Below, one piece after another: positions 41,701 through 54,845 of a stretch of 64,000 bases of DNA (positions are counted from its first letter, which is position 1; each line of letters opens with the position of its first letter). Source of the stretch: Allacma fusca. Taxonomy: Eukaryota; Arthropoda; Collembola; Symphypleona; Sminthuridae. The stretch is from the NCBI GenBank assembly GCA_947179485.1, contig OX359248.1, positions 30,947,378 to 31,011,377 of the forward strand, read 5' to 3'. The notes under the pieces are model-generated. The model searched no databases and had not been told where the DNA came from. It worked only from the letters and a program-made list of their open reading frames with translations. The position numbers and the translations under genes are program-made.

Positions 41701-44696
41701 GTGTTGGAAACATAAGGGGAACATCAGGAGTTACTGTTAAAGGCTAGCGGCTAGCTACTGGCTTTACTTGCTTACGAGACAGGCTAAGAGCATTATTAGT
41801 AGTATTCAGGCCGCTTGCCAAAATCCAGTGAACATGTAGCCCCGACCACACAGAGAGTGAGAGAGAGAAAGAGAGAGAGAGAGAGAGCCAATCTCAATCA
41901 TATAAGTTAAGTATAGGAGCTTAGGAAACAAATGTGATGATTTCAAGAAAGTCCACCAGCTGTGTACCCAGCCTGATAATTGCCGAATGCAATTCCTCCT
42001 AAGTAAGAGATTTTTTTGTTTACCCAGGAGAGATTGAAAAGGGATCATGACGTGAAGCCAAATTCGTTTTTAGCTGACGTGTACGCACATCAAGGCCGGT
42101 TTACTGAAGCTGCCCGGCTCTACAAGGAGAATGGTGAGGAGCACAAAGCCATGGCTATGTATGCAGATCTCCGACTATTCGATCTGGCTCAGGAGTACTT
42201 GGGCGGAGGGGACTCCGCAGATAAAACGCAACTCATGAAAAGGAAGGCAGAATGGGCTGCAAAAATCAACGAGCCTCGTGCAGCAGCTGAGATGTACCTG
42301 GTAGCTGGTGAGAAGCTAAAAGCGATTGAAATTATGGGCGAGAATCAATGGACGGACATGTAAGATATGAGTTCCTATTTAGCTGTAGATATCTACATAC
42401 TGGACATTTGTAAGGTTACCCTGCAGTTTTAGAAATAGCACGTGTAGAAAATGTGAGCACGCATACAGACATCACGCTACGATACATTTACGAAGGATTT
42501 CAACTCAAACGAGATTTTCCTTTTTACCGAACCCTATGTTCAAATTTTCTATAGATACGTTTGGAATTAATCTTCGATTTTCATGCGTGCGTATATATGT
42601 ATATATATTTACGCAATTTCTTTCATGCTCTCTGTTTTCAATTTCTATTTTTGGAATCTTCAATACTTGCTCCTCCTAGTTGAATGAGCTTATTGTTACT
42701 ATCGGTTTTAGAACTTGATGAGATTGAGCTATTGCAATAACTCTGTCTTTTGTAGGGGTAGGATCTAATCATCTTTTGTATTGTAAATAGTTGTTACATT
42801 TTGTAATTATTATTTATTTTTGAATAGTTAATCTTTGAGGTACTTCTGATGTTGAGAGTTCCCTTGCTAAAAATATTTGTATAGATGTAGTAACATACTG
42901 CTATAGTAATTAGTATGTCGGTGTAAGTAGCTCTGTGCGTATAAATTTGTAATTCCATTGAAGCTTTGCAATGAGCAAAACAACGGGGATTAATGGTGGG
43001 GTATCAATTTAAAAAATTGACAAGTGAAGAAGCTCCCCTCCTTAGTTAATCTTCAGTGATTTATACAGATTATGTTACATATCATCCTGATGTGAACACA
43101 TGAATGGGGCACAGAGGTGTGTCCATGTGGGCGGGTTCGGATTCAAAGCATTAGGAATTCTCCAGGGCATCAGTTCTTTTAGCTGATTTCTCTGAAATCC
43201 TTCCCTCCTTTACTACACACCGCTATATATATGCTGCAGTAGTCTCGGAGAAATAATGCAGGGAAAACAAGGTCGTTATCGTTTGAGCTTATAAAATGTA
43301 TTAATGCAGGTTTTTCCAAGTAATCAGGTCAATCGAGACATAATTTAAGTACGGGGAATGCATGGATTTAATTCTGGCTTTTGTATACATGTCATGCCCT
43401 ATACATATTAAATGTAGCTACACACACACACACATATATACAGACACACACATATTCAACTAATGTAACAGAATGCATTCCAATTCAGAAGGGGGGTTAG
43501 AGACTGATAGATCCAACTTTTACTGCAGGATAGGATCCTATCCTGCAGTAAAAGTTCAGTAGGTATGTGATGTGTCTACTGGATGGATGAACGGTGGGAG
43601 TGTGAGAATGAAGGTCCGTGTTAATACTGATGGCTTTCAATTTGCCAAGTGGAAATACAGCTTGTTTTTTCTACCATGGTCATTGTTGGTCATGGCTTGA
43701 ATAATTAATGATGCATTCACAAACTTTTGCAGGCTACTGGAAGTTGGGAGGAAATTGGATCGGGCAGATGAGGAAGCTTTGAATGCTTGTGCTAGTTATT
43801 TGGCAAGAATGGGACAGGTATATTCTATTTCATGCTTTCTGCATTTCCCAACCTCTCAAAACAATATGTTATCCCTCTCTTCTCACACAATTAATTGCCG
43901 GTCAGCTTGAGCGTAGAAACTTTTTAATAAACTTCTCTCTCATTCCTTTTTTGCTTGTTACTTGTCTTGAATCGTAAACTCTTGCTGTTGCGTCTGTCAA
44001 AAGCGGGAAATTAAGCAAAGAGAAAGTTTCAGGGTTTAATGAATTAGTTTATATCAAAGTTTACTTCTTGTAAAAATACATATACTCAGAAAATCTTCTT
44101 CTGCTCCTTTCAAGTATCTTAAAAGTATGGAGCAATCTCCAGCTCTGATGTCTAGTTCCTAGTATTTTCCCCCCTTTTTTGGGGGGTTTTTAAAGAGTAT
44201 ATAGAGAATTTCAGGTCCGAATGGAAGATTTCATTGGAGGAAGGGCTAAAAAAAATGTATTTGTTCCTACTTGATCGTGAAGGTGTCAGCTGCGGCGGAA
44301 ATGTACAGACGTGTAGGGCTCGTTGAAAAAGTAGCAGAGATGTATATTCTAGCGAAGGAATGGCAGGAAGCTTTCATTATTGTCGAAAAGCACCCCGAGC
44401 TCAAGAAAGTTGTTTATCTTCCGTATGCTCAATGGCTGGCGGAGAAGGATCAATTTGCTGAGGCCCAGAAAGGTAAGGAGTGTATTTAAGCAGTTCCTTT
44501 CTTTGGTTATACACACTTGGATCACACATTACGCAATACAAAAGTCTATATATACATATTGATTTCCTCCGAATCTATTTCGTTCTTCGTGGAACCAAGA
44601 TCGCATTTGACTCTAAAGTACATTCCTTTTTTATCATAAGTTTAATATTCTGTTCCTGGAAATTCCTTGGAAGTCATCTTCGATTCGTAGTATTTA

Positions 44697-44755
<59 letters not shown>

Positions 44756-47700
44756 TCTCAATCTCTACATACCCCTTTTCACAATGAACGAATGCAAAAT
44801 TCATTTTATACCTTCCTTGTGTGGCTAGCCCCTAAATCCGTATTGTATTTGCTATCTCGTATATTATATGCTTATGTATTTTCTGCTATACATTTCTACA
44901 TGAACAACATATTTGTAATAATCTTCCTGGAGGATTCATTCTTGAAACGAACAAGAGGGATTTAACCATTGTGTAGAAGTTTTGCTTCGCAAATGATTCT
45001 TATGAGATTTCTTGGAGAATGTGAATGAATTGGGGTAAAATAGAATTTATTACTGTATCAATGAATGGGGAAAATTATGTAAGAGTAGATCTTTCCACGC
45101 TGTTGTTTAGTGGAGGAGCTTCTGATTTCCCTTTCCCAGTAAAAGATTTTATGTTTAACAAGAAGGATTACTAGGGGAATAATGGTATGATCCTCCATGC
45201 TACGTACGTATTGACAGGTTTGTGTGAATTTGAGATGTTCTAGACATTTATGGCATGAATATGTGACCAGAGTGTCAGTACTCGAGTCTATGAGATGGTT
45301 GTTGATAGTAGGAGAGTACAATGAATCGCACTTGTTTTCCTCTCCTTGAAGTATCCACAGTAACTTTATTTTTATAGCGATTTAGTTTCGCAGTGCGGAC
45401 TGCAGTATTTCAGGAGAGTGACATGCAAACCAAGGATAGGGTCTTAAAATAAACCCTAAACGTTTTTATCCCGGATAATGGGAAGAGATTGCATAGTTGA
45501 GGCTCAGAGATGTTGTAAACGATGCTGGTACATATAGCGGCGGAAGAATAGAGAGGAATTAGAGGGAAAATATCTTCCCTCTTACAAACTCCTATATTTT
45601 TTTTTATTTTTTTGCTTCAAGAAGTAAATTTTTTCCCGTCTAGCAGTACAATTTAAGGAGATAATAATATTTGCGTACATTTCCCCTATCATTGTTAAAA
45701 TTATAGGAAGTAAAACTTGTAGGAATGGAGCGATGGCTCCAATAGTTATGTGTGCTGGAATGAAGAATCCAGGGTTTCATGATAAGACTTGTTATAATAT
45801 ACAGGATTCAGAGGAGGTATGTACATACATAGCTTGTAAGAGTGTGTGCTAAAAGTAATAACTTATTTTATGGATGGTGGCATGAATAAGTTTCAGTTTG
45901 ATGATTTTGACTTGCATAATTTTTTTGCCTATTTTTTTCCCCCTTCTTCTCCTGCAGCATTCCATGAGGCCGGCTGTCCGGAAGAAGCATTTAAAGTATT
46001 GGAGCTTCTGAAGAAGAATGCTGTGGAGGAGACTCGATACCATGATGCGGGTTACTTCCATTGGATTCTCTCCATGCAATACTTGGATTTAGCTAGGAGC
46101 GAGTAAGATTTCCCTTTCACTCAACCACATATGTAGGTGCCTTTGACGTTGTAGCTATAGGCTACAGTAGTAGTGGAGGAAGCTAGGTAGTATGTACTCC
46201 TTTTCCCCCGTGTTGAGCTGAGCCATTTAAAAGTAAAGAAGGTAATCGTGTGAAAGACGGAATTGTTCATAACGTGGGGGTATTTAGGAGAAAGTCCGTT
46301 CGAATGTACCTCGTTCAAGGAAAGTATTGTCTTTTTCTCCCACAGAAAGTGCACTGATGCGGAGAGGCAGGAGCATTTGGCTACGTTCTTATTACACCAG
46401 AAGAAAGCGGCCATGTACTATGCCTATAATTCTATTTATAGGTATACGGTGAGTATCTCTCCATCACTCTTCCCCTTTCACGGCTCTGGTTCATACATGT
46501 AGATAGATATAGATGGTCGTGGGAACAAATTTTATAGATTTTTTTTTGATCACCCATACTTGTATGTACATATCCCACTCTTTTGTAAGAGTGTGTGCAT
46601 ACGAGACTTGCTTTGAGAAACTAAGGTGATATTGTAAATAAATATTTTTTTCTTATTATTTAAAATCTGGGAAGAACCTCAGAGTCTTTTCTATCATTTT
46701 AGTATACATTTCATTGGAGACTGAAAGGAAACTTTTTTCCCTGAGTATTTTGGTAACCATTGAGGTTCTGTGAAGTATCCTTGATTTAATAATTTTTTTA
46801 TGCTGAAACAGACTCAACCCTTCACACCATTCTTAGCCGATGCTTTATTCAATATCTCCCGATTTTTGATGCATGAGCTGATGACGGAAACGGATTTGCC
46901 TATTTCAAAGTTGTAAGTTTTCCCCGGTATTATGTTATCTCCTGTAAAAGTGAGGTCCTGCTTCGGAACCACTCTGCCGCATTGCTATGTTATCATATCA
47001 ATTTTGGTATCTACATAAATGGCTAAATCTCTGACTTGCGGCAAAAGTAGTGGCTTTAAAAATGACGCAGTGGAGTTATTTTTTTTTAGGGGGTTTCAGG
47101 ATTTTTTTTTTTGTTTTTTTTTGGGGGGGAGCATACCTAATATCTACATATTTCACGTATTTGATGTGACCATTTGTGTAAGTTCACATTACAGCTATTT
47201 TATTTGTGAAACAATTTTGTAGCCACGTGCTGTATACACTTGCAAAGCAGGCCAGGACTCTGAAAGCTTGTAAGTTGGCTCGACATGTGCTGGAAAGACT
47301 TCAAAGTGTTCGTGTTCCACCAAGTTTACGAGAAGGCTTGGATTTATTATGCTTGACAGCTCGTGGAGATACGTTTACTGATAATGAAGAGTTGCTACCA
47401 CTTTGCTATCGTTGCTCCACCACAAATCCATTGTTAAATCCTAGGGGAAACTATTGTATCAATTGCTACCATCCCTTCGTCTTCTCCTTTGTATCTTTTG
47501 GTAAATCTTTAATCTTTGCTACATGCACCCCAATAAATTTCATTCCATAGAGATAGAGCATGACTGTGGAGTTGAGACGGAAGGAAGCACAAACAGAGGG
47601 GGGATGGGATGGAAGTGTGAGATAAGACTATGTAGGAGATTCCTTGTAATGTAAAACATGTCCTAAAAAAAACAAAATTTGTCAGAGGTGTTGCCGCTCG

Positions 47701-48390
47701 TGGAATTCCAATTGGAGGATGGGATCTCGGATGAGGAAGCCCTGGGCTTAATTGGATCCAGGTTACCTGGGGACGGTGGTCGGGCCAGTCGGGGTAGCCA
47801 GCGGGACAAGTGGAGGGAGACCATGAATGATGATATGCAAGTGTTACATTTCGAGAATGATGATGACGATATTGCTACTAATGATCCATTCTCCATGAAG
47901 TCGATGGGGTATCAAGGTGGTAATGGGGCAGTGGCCCCTGTCATCGTTGGGAAAGACGCACTGCGAGAGTTGGAGCCCACGGAAATCATCGTATGTAAAT
48001 GGCAACCACCCCTCAGATATCAATTCTACAAGAACCTTCTACCTGACATGAGCATCTCTCAGTGTCACGCCTGCTTCAAGGTATGCATGAGAAAGAAAAG
48101 TTAGCAACTTTTTGTTTCCTCATGGAACTTGATGCGTCCTTTCATTTATAACTTCTCAAGTGTCACTTGTACTCCATTAGTTTGTTTCTTCCTCTCCCTT
48201 TCTCTCGTTTTTCAAGGATGAATGCCATTATTATGTGGGGAGAAAAGTTATTTTACTCTTTATTTACATTTTTCCCTCACAGATGTTCCATACTGATGAC
48301 TTTGTGCTCCAAGTGCTTCAGAAAGGCCATTGTCCTTTTTGCAGGTCCCCACCACTTGCTCAAGAAAGACCTGTTTTAGCTGATGATTAA
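32747..48390 (+). CDS. IFT122: Intraflagellar transport protein 122 (IFT-A core subunit), complete, 21 exons, 1,211 residues
   Basis: Exons: 32747-32805, 33113-33222, 33359-33479, 33727-33937, 34673-34828, 35785-35985, 36713-36801, 37357-37465, 38191-38469, 38825-39115, 41012-41130, 41426-41579, 42028-42359, 43733-43817, 44283-44472, 45958-46102, 46346-46448, 46812-46912, 47223-47500, 47686-48080, 48283-48390. All junctions are GT-AG and in phase. The protein starts [12 protein letters not shown], followed by WD40 blades ([39 protein letters not shown]), a second propeller to about residue 580 ([16 protein letters not shown]) and an alpha-solenoid of TPR-like repeats ([38 protein letters not shown]). 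Paired zinc-type cysteines sit at C1013/C1016/C1030/C1033 and C1171/C1174/C1193/C1196. By family knowledge, IFT122 is a scaffold of IFT-A, which drives retrograde transport in cilia and entry of membrane receptors (Drosophila Oseg1, human WDR10). Length and motif order match the family along the whole chain, so the gene looks intact. The least typical junction is the acceptor at 44281-44282. Confidence 0.97.
34584..34645 (+). repeat. Weak tRNA-like or tRNA-derived SINE fragment in IFT122 intron 4
   Basis: GTGGTCCAGCGGCAGGG resembles an A box. TTTTTCAAATCCC, about 30 bases on, is a weak B-box-like sequence. The arms do not fold into a convincing cloverleaf, so a functional tRNA is unlikely. 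A decayed tRNA-derived repeat or chance similarity are the alternatives. Confidence 0.2.
36556..36583. repeat. Perfect 12-bp inverted repeat with a 4-base loop
   Basis: ATGTGCATATGT is followed by AAGC and then ACATATGCACAT. It lies in IFT122 intron 6. Both arms are themselves nearly palindromic. Confidence 0.9.
41852..41887. repeat. GA-rich microsatellite in an IFT122 intron
   Basis: GA repeats with one AAA interruption, about 140 bases upstream of the exon at 42028. Confidence 0.9.
43515..43556. repeat. Perfect 42-bp palindrome with no spacer, in IFT122 intron 13
   Basis: Each half is 21 bases. The left half runs AACTTTTACTGCAGGATAGG then A, and the right half is its exact reverse complement, with the centre at GGATCC. 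The immediately flanking bases (C on each side) do not pair, so the symmetry ends sharply at both edges. Confidence 0.97.
44698..44750. repeat. (CA)n microsatellite in an IFT122 intron
   Basis: An uninterrupted AC run of about 53 bases lies in the intron that begins at 44473. Open frames across it encode Thr/His runs and are artefacts. Confidence 0.97.
47080..47131. repeat. Alternating T-run and G-run tract in IFT122 intron 18
   Basis: Several T homopolymers are interleaved with GGGGG and GGGGGGG runs, about 90 bases upstream of the acceptor at 47221-47222. Homopolymer lengths here may be unreliable. Confidence 0.8.
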
Positions 48391-48654
48391 TTCCATCCAT
48401 TCATTTACCCGTCGTTCATTGTTCAGTTACTTAAAGCAAGTTCTTATTTTTTTTCCATGGTCATCTTCTTCTTCTTCTTCTTGTAATAATTTGGCAATTT
48501 CGCTCACAAAATGAAATCCACACGTTGACATATCCAAGTATCTACCTCAACAAGTTTTTTGTTTTTTTGTGAAACTCCGGTTATCTTTATTTTACACATT
48601 TCTAATCTAAACTATGTTCGTTTCTGTGCAAAGTGATTTTCCTTGTTGTTCCGT

Positions 48655-48660
48655 AATAAA
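48655..48660 (+). terminator. Candidate poly(A) signal of IFT122
   Basis: AATAAA lies 264 bases after the IFT122 stop codon (48388-48390). It is the nearest canonical hexamer I saw on the plus strand. Confidence 0.5.
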
Positions 48661-49393
48661 TGGGTGTGAGTCGGGAGGCTGGGAAAATGTGGACAAGGAC
48701 TTGAACGGAGGATTACTTTAGTTAATTTTTAACACCCCTTACACAATTCACATTTGACAGCGGACGATCAAAAGGCGTACAGTTGTTATCCAACAACAGC
48801 CGGAAAGATTCAAGTACATTGGAGGGAGTGACAATGGAAACTACTTTTAAAAATATTCTGCACTTGACTTATGCAAATATTTCTGTCGGCTCAAAAGGAT
48901 TAAGTTCACTCACGATAGAAAGTTGTAGCCATGCCTTCTTCATTATGCCTGTATTTTCATATGTGTTGGCACTAGTCACTGTAAACTAGTCTATTCAGTT
49001 TGATTCCCTAAAGAATTCAGAGTGTAATAACTATACGTTCTCCTGCAAATGTGCGGGGAAAAGAACTAGTCAGCTGTGTATAGCCTCTAATTAAACCGTC
49101 CTGTATGAGAAAAACTACCAAGTTCTCAGTCAGATTCTCCGAACATGTTACAAAAGCTAAGGAAGAGAATCTGCATAAAAATACTTGAATTTTTTTCAGA
49201 AGTTCAGACTCTGCTTAATAGGAAATCAATAATAAATCTTTTATGCTATAGTTTGTGCCGCGTTACGAAGTCTCGTTTCAGTAACTAGCGTCTCTATAAT
49301 TATTATTATTATAATTACGAATATTTGCATTTATACGAGAAGTTGCATAAGATTGTTGCACATATTCTAGCTAGTTATTTTTTCACACATAGC

Positions 49394-49421
49394 ACGTCAA
49401 GTCGTAACAACGACCTGACGT
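49394..49421. repeat. 12-bp stem hairpin with a G-T wobble and 4-base loop
   Basis: ACGTCAAGTCGT, loop AACA, then ACGACCTGACGT. The only imperfect pair is an A opposite C in DNA, which would be a G-U wobble if transcribed from the minus strand. Both ends carry ACGTCA/TGACGT, resembling cyclic-AMP response element half-sites. Confidence 0.85.
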
Positions 49422-52400
49422 TACTGACACGTCGGAGAGATTCACGGAAGTGACAGAACAGTAATAAATACAGGAAGAAAAAGGACGGGACGTTCTACGG
49501 AAATATTAAAGTTACTAAAAGTAATCCTTTTTATGAGTTTTCTGAAGCATCAATTTTTGTGTCAGGGTTGGAAATGATGTTTATTTATATCTCTATATAC
49601 TTTACAAATTAACTCAGACTTATTGGTAAATACGTAATATATTAACTGAATATTTTCAAAAAAGACACTAATTGCGAGACTCTTCTGTACGTATGTAATT
49701 AGTTGAATTCATCCATCAGCAAATTTAGAATTTCTGCGCTGAGTTAAATTTACATACATATGTGTATCAATGGAAACCTTCAGGGAAGTAAGACATCAAT
49801 GCCACCAGAAGTTCAAACGAGCTATGAAAATTTATTTCCAACCCAAACAAATTCGTATTTTGGCAAGCATCTGATCAAAGCAATTTCCATTTTGGAAGGA
49901 GAAAATGTAAATGCAATTTGAAGGGTAAAACACAGAGGCGGGAATGGAAATATACATAGTACATACCTATAAATTAATAAAACATGGCTTTAATAATTAG
50001 TGAAATGCACTCACTACAGTTTCAGGGCTCTGGAATTTTATGGTTTTTGAATTGGGTCATCATGGAAGCTGGAATGGTCCTTTCTCGGGACTCAGGAGTA
50101 CATTTTTATGCAGACAAGTCAGAATCCTTATCTCTCAATTAACATTTAAGTTCCTTAATGAGTAACGGGAGGAACTAGCAGTGATAATATATGGTGTTAA
50201 TACAAGGCATACGATTCTGGGGGCACTGTAATGTTAAGAGGTTATGTCAGGTAGCAGACATGTCAGCGATTCCACCACAGAAGGTAAGTTCAAAATCTGA
50301 TACATTCAGGGATCTGCAGCATTATGTACATACATATGTCCCAACAGCTGCTTCTCCCATTCCCGCCCTGCACCATCTCATTTATGGGTCCCAAAGGGCA
50401 GCCTTTGCTTCGCAAGATTGGGAACACTGAAATGGAATGGCCAAGACTAGAGTCCCGAAATTGCGCCAATGTCCAGGCCAAAACAAAAGTTTCCAACTGG
50501 ACTTAGTGAGATCCGTTTTGACAACAAAAACCCACCTGCTATAACCAAAGTAAACTTTCCACATCAGAAGGAGAAAGTCACAAATCAACGAATTTAAAAT
50601 AAAACTTCTTTACTATCTCCTAAAGAAAAAGGAAACTTATTCCTGACGTTAAATAAACCAACCACCATTCAAGCAAGGGACAACATATGCGCTCAGGAGC
50701 TGTTCCTATTGAATGTGTCTGTCTGCATATCCCATGAAATAAAAAAAAATCAATTCTAAAGGAAACGGGGAAAAATCGACAATCGATATTAATCCCGACA
50801 GCTCCAATATGACGGATACAAATTTAACTCTCAAGTTGAATACACAGCTGTGATAATGGAGCTGTAGCTTTCATAGATCAAATGCATTGGCTCAGAACTT
50901 TCCTCATTCCTCCACACGTGAAATCCATATCCGGAAGATTGCCTCCAAAACCTCAATTTTCAATGAAGATCCCGTCAATACCCGGGATGGTGCTTAGGGC
51001 AAAGTCCCATCCTACTGTATATGCTAGTCACTCAACCATTAATATAATAAAATATCTGAAATTCAGCATCCTACATGCATCACTAGTTCCCATTAAAGAC
51101 CCTCATTTCATGGAACCTCATCCCTAGCTAAATTATCTCTGTCAATCCGCACGGATTTAAGATCAAAGCTTTAAAATAAATGGAGACATCTATCCAAATG
51201 ACTTTTCCATCTGTAACCGGTGATCCGCGTCCTTCGAGCTATATTATGCGGAGGAGCGGATACGGATGAAAAGCGTTTGTATATGAGTTTAGCCTAATTA
51301 ACAGTAGCGGATCTGTCTTCCACAAGTCTCACTTCCCACCAACGTCTTCGTCGGGAAGCTCGTCAAGAAAACGTGTCTCACATGGGAACAACCACAACTG
51401 TCTCTCGAAGGGAACTAATGCTATTTGGATGCACCGTAAAGGTAGGCGGAACTGAGAAAGTAAATGCATTGTATAAATTTGTAGGGACGAGATGCTGGGC
51501 TTTCGAGAGAGTCGGATATGATTTGAATAAGAGTAGACCTAATATCCTGTGGAAGCCTCTTCGGAGATTTAATCTACCGAGCTCCCTCGCCTCAGATCCA
51601 AGTACAGATGATGCAGATGACCTAATTGGGACGGAGAATAAATCCCTTCCATATTTACGTATGGTCTAGGGTCAGTGAAATAAGAAGATAAATCTCCGTC
51701 GCAGCAGTCCTCCCGCGACTTAATGTCTTAATCTTCTCAAAGCCCTTTTCTCACATTTGAGCAAATTATTGCATTTCTCATCTGCATCTGCTCAGCCGAC
51801 TCAAATACTACCGAGAGCCCATTGATTAAAACTCAGGTTGAGAGGAGCCTGTCCCACAACGCCCTACTATACTTAATGACTTGGTTTTATTTCTAACAAG
51901 TCAATACGAGTATCACCCTCTTGATTGGGGTAATCGATCGTTCTGCTAATTTCTTCAACCATAACCTTTGGGTACCCTTGACTGGCCTAGTAAATCCATT
52001 GAATTAAACATAAATGGGTTTGGATGGTTCTTGATGGACTGGAAGGCCCGAACAACAGCCTTCTCTTCAATATTGAATGATTTTCAATACTAAATTTACG
52101 CCTGCCCCCTGGGAATGTTGGAGCCTCAGTCTGGTTGTCCAAGTCTATGAGCAAATATAAGTTTATGGTTTTGATCTATTGTCAAATTACAGCTTATAGG
52201 TAGCTTTTGTGGTAAAACAGTGGTCCGTTACAATGTGAGGTTCTGCGCTTACACTCAACTCCTGAATTCAGTTAGAAAATCTTATATGGGAATGCCTTTG
52301 ATACTGTGTCGTCTCTCTGATGCGAACCAATGTTTTATTCATTGAATGGTTCAATGTCTATGGCTTGGTTTCAATTCTCAGCTTTACAAGATTTACTGGA

Positions 52401-54638
52401 CTCTTTCTTCAAAAAAAAAAAGATATGAGATGCTCCACTCTCAGTATCACTGTCCCTTTTGTGGATTGGCACGTGTATCATCTACATTTGTATTACTTTG
52501 ATACATGGGACATGTATCTGAATACAATTGCTTTATATACTGAACGCAGGTGGATAGTCTCATGTGGTGCAGTTTAGTGATTTTTGCCGTGGGACACTTA
52601 CATGTGTATGTACATATTCTTCACTGGGTATTCTTCCAATGGAAAATGATTCCTCATATTGTGAAGACTGAATCTTGGAGTAGATATTGGAGGAATGGAT
52701 TCAAGAAATACGGAAACGCAGCAATGACTTTTCTGTCAGGACCATCCTTTGTCTAAATAAAACCAGTGGCTAAGCAAAAGTCAGGTTATTCTGGGGATTT
52801 TTTTTATTCCGGAGTATATTCTGTATCCTGTTTCACTTCTTTGCCCACTTATCTTGTTCGTCCGGAACATCTCCGAAAATATGTTCTTCGGTTACATTCT
52901 TCCTCCTCCACCCTGTCGTCCTTCCCTGGATGGACTCACTTTCTCCGCTCTAAACGAAACAGTCTTGGTTGTGGTCCGGAGCATCCACTCTGAAATAATA
53001 GTTTCAATGCAATGGAAGGACCTATCATAACAGTCGTTTTGTTCTTTGGTTTTCGCTTGAGATAGATACTCAAATCCCTTAGAGTCAGTTGGAGGGTTAG
53101 GATAGAATGGAAGTCCTGGCAGAATCACATGGTCGAGTCATGTGAATGAATGTCCTATTATCGAAAAATATTATTGGAAGACTTGGGAAGTCTGGAGCTG
53201 TATATGATCAGGATATTTCATCATGTTCTGTTGATAAGTCAGGGCGAAGGCGAGGGAGGAGAGAAAGGTATAGGGAGACAGTAATGATATTATGCATGCC
53301 CGCTCCAACAGCACCTACAGTCGTTGATAAGCCGAATTACTTTATCGTCTCGCCCATTATTTCCTTCTCACCCCAAAAAAAATGGAAAGGTTCCTTAGCA
53401 AACAGTTTCTTCCCTGACAATGTGAAAACTACAGGATTTTTTTCGCATCCTAATTGGCAATCGTTGCACGCAATTCCCTTTTACTCCCTGGTCTTGTTTT
53501 TTTTTACCACAGGTCTACTACTGTACTCTCCTATGTATGTGTGTCTTCAGAGCTGCTAAGATTCGCTCTGGATCCGTTCAGCTCAAACTCTTTTGCTGGT
53601 GAATTTATGAACATCAATCAAATTAATGACAGAGTATTACCATTTACCAGAGGTTCCTTTACTCAAAAGTATATCCACTTCCTTGGGGTTTTCATCCCTC
53701 AAGAGATAAAACACTTGCTTTATAGCTCCTTCCCATACTTATAAAGTGATAATAGTACTTTTACTATCAGTGCATCATACATTGTCACGTTCCAGAATGG
53801 TGGATATGAGTTTCATGCTAGGGTGTGCATCAGAGCTGCATGATACCAAATGATATTACTTGTACTACATTCCTTGACTTAGATGTATCTGAGGATTGGG
53901 TCCCACTAAACCTTTTTCCTCCCATTAGCCCACAGAAGGGAAAATAATAACAAAATCATCAATTCTCTAATTTGTAAGTAAATTCTCATCCATTTTTTTA
54001 AAAATTCTTACAACCTCGTCGCCCTGAAATTCTCAATACAGCAGTTGAGGAAGTGAAAAAAAATCCTTATTTTTGGGTAAATCTGAAATTTTGAAAGATT
54101 TCCATGGCTTACTTTTTCATACTTAAAAACAAACATTTTTGAGCCTTTTTGTAAGAAATTGTATTCAATTTCCAACGAGTTGGCCAACAGGTCTTACGGT
54201 GAGAATTGTAGACATGACCTGTAAAAATAGAGAGCAAGGTTGAGGACATTCTGGTTCAGGAGCAAAAGTGAGGAGAAATAGGAGGAATTTCTGATATTGC
54301 AATTTTATCAGGGGTAATCAGGCAGGCGTTCTAAAAATGCTCAGGACTTTGTGTTTGTAGCACTTGTAGAAAATTTCATGGGGAATCATTTGAACCTTCT
54401 TCCCAAGTGAAAAATTGGAGTATAAAACTTCCTATGAACTGTTGATGGGGAAAGGGTTTTGTAACACCCTGTACATATGTACATACAAATAACTGGTAGT
54501 ATTGTAAGTAACCCTTCAGTGTTTTTTTCATTTTCAACGTTAATAGAAAAATATGACAAGGATTGTTTCAGGAGGCTCACCTACTAACCTTATTTTGATG
54601 GAGTTACGTTGAATCCTACATCATTAATTCAGAATTTT

Positions 54639-54845
54639 TCATTTTCCATTAACATCAGGAAGGTATTTATGTAGGGAATGATCCCGGGTTGCATCTGGCA
54701 TCAGCATCCGCGGACAAGTCCATTCAGCATTGACGAGGAGAAGCAAATATGCTACAGCTGTGCACACAACGACGAGAACTACTGTAAAACGGGCTGTAGT
54801 AAATACAATAAAAAAAAAGAAGGGGATTGAGAAAGAACATGACAT
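54639..54845 (-). CDS. Hypothetical short secreted or membrane peptide (68 codons), weak candidate
   Basis: The frame encodes a strongly hydrophobic segment (FTVVLVVVCTAVAYLLLLV) ending NAEW, which looks like a signal-peptide cleavage context. A polar tail with one Cys-Pro (WTCPRMLMPDATRDH) and a stop follow. A T-rich tract ending in TACTACAG precedes the hydrophobic part, so it could instead be an internal exon starting after that acceptor. I recognise no family. Chance hydrophobic frames are common in T-rich DNA, so this is only a candidate. Confidence 0.2.
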   Translation of the reverse strand: MSCSFSIPFFFFIVFTTARFTVVLVVVCTAVAYLLLLVNAEWTCPRMLMPDATRDHSLHKYLPDVNGK

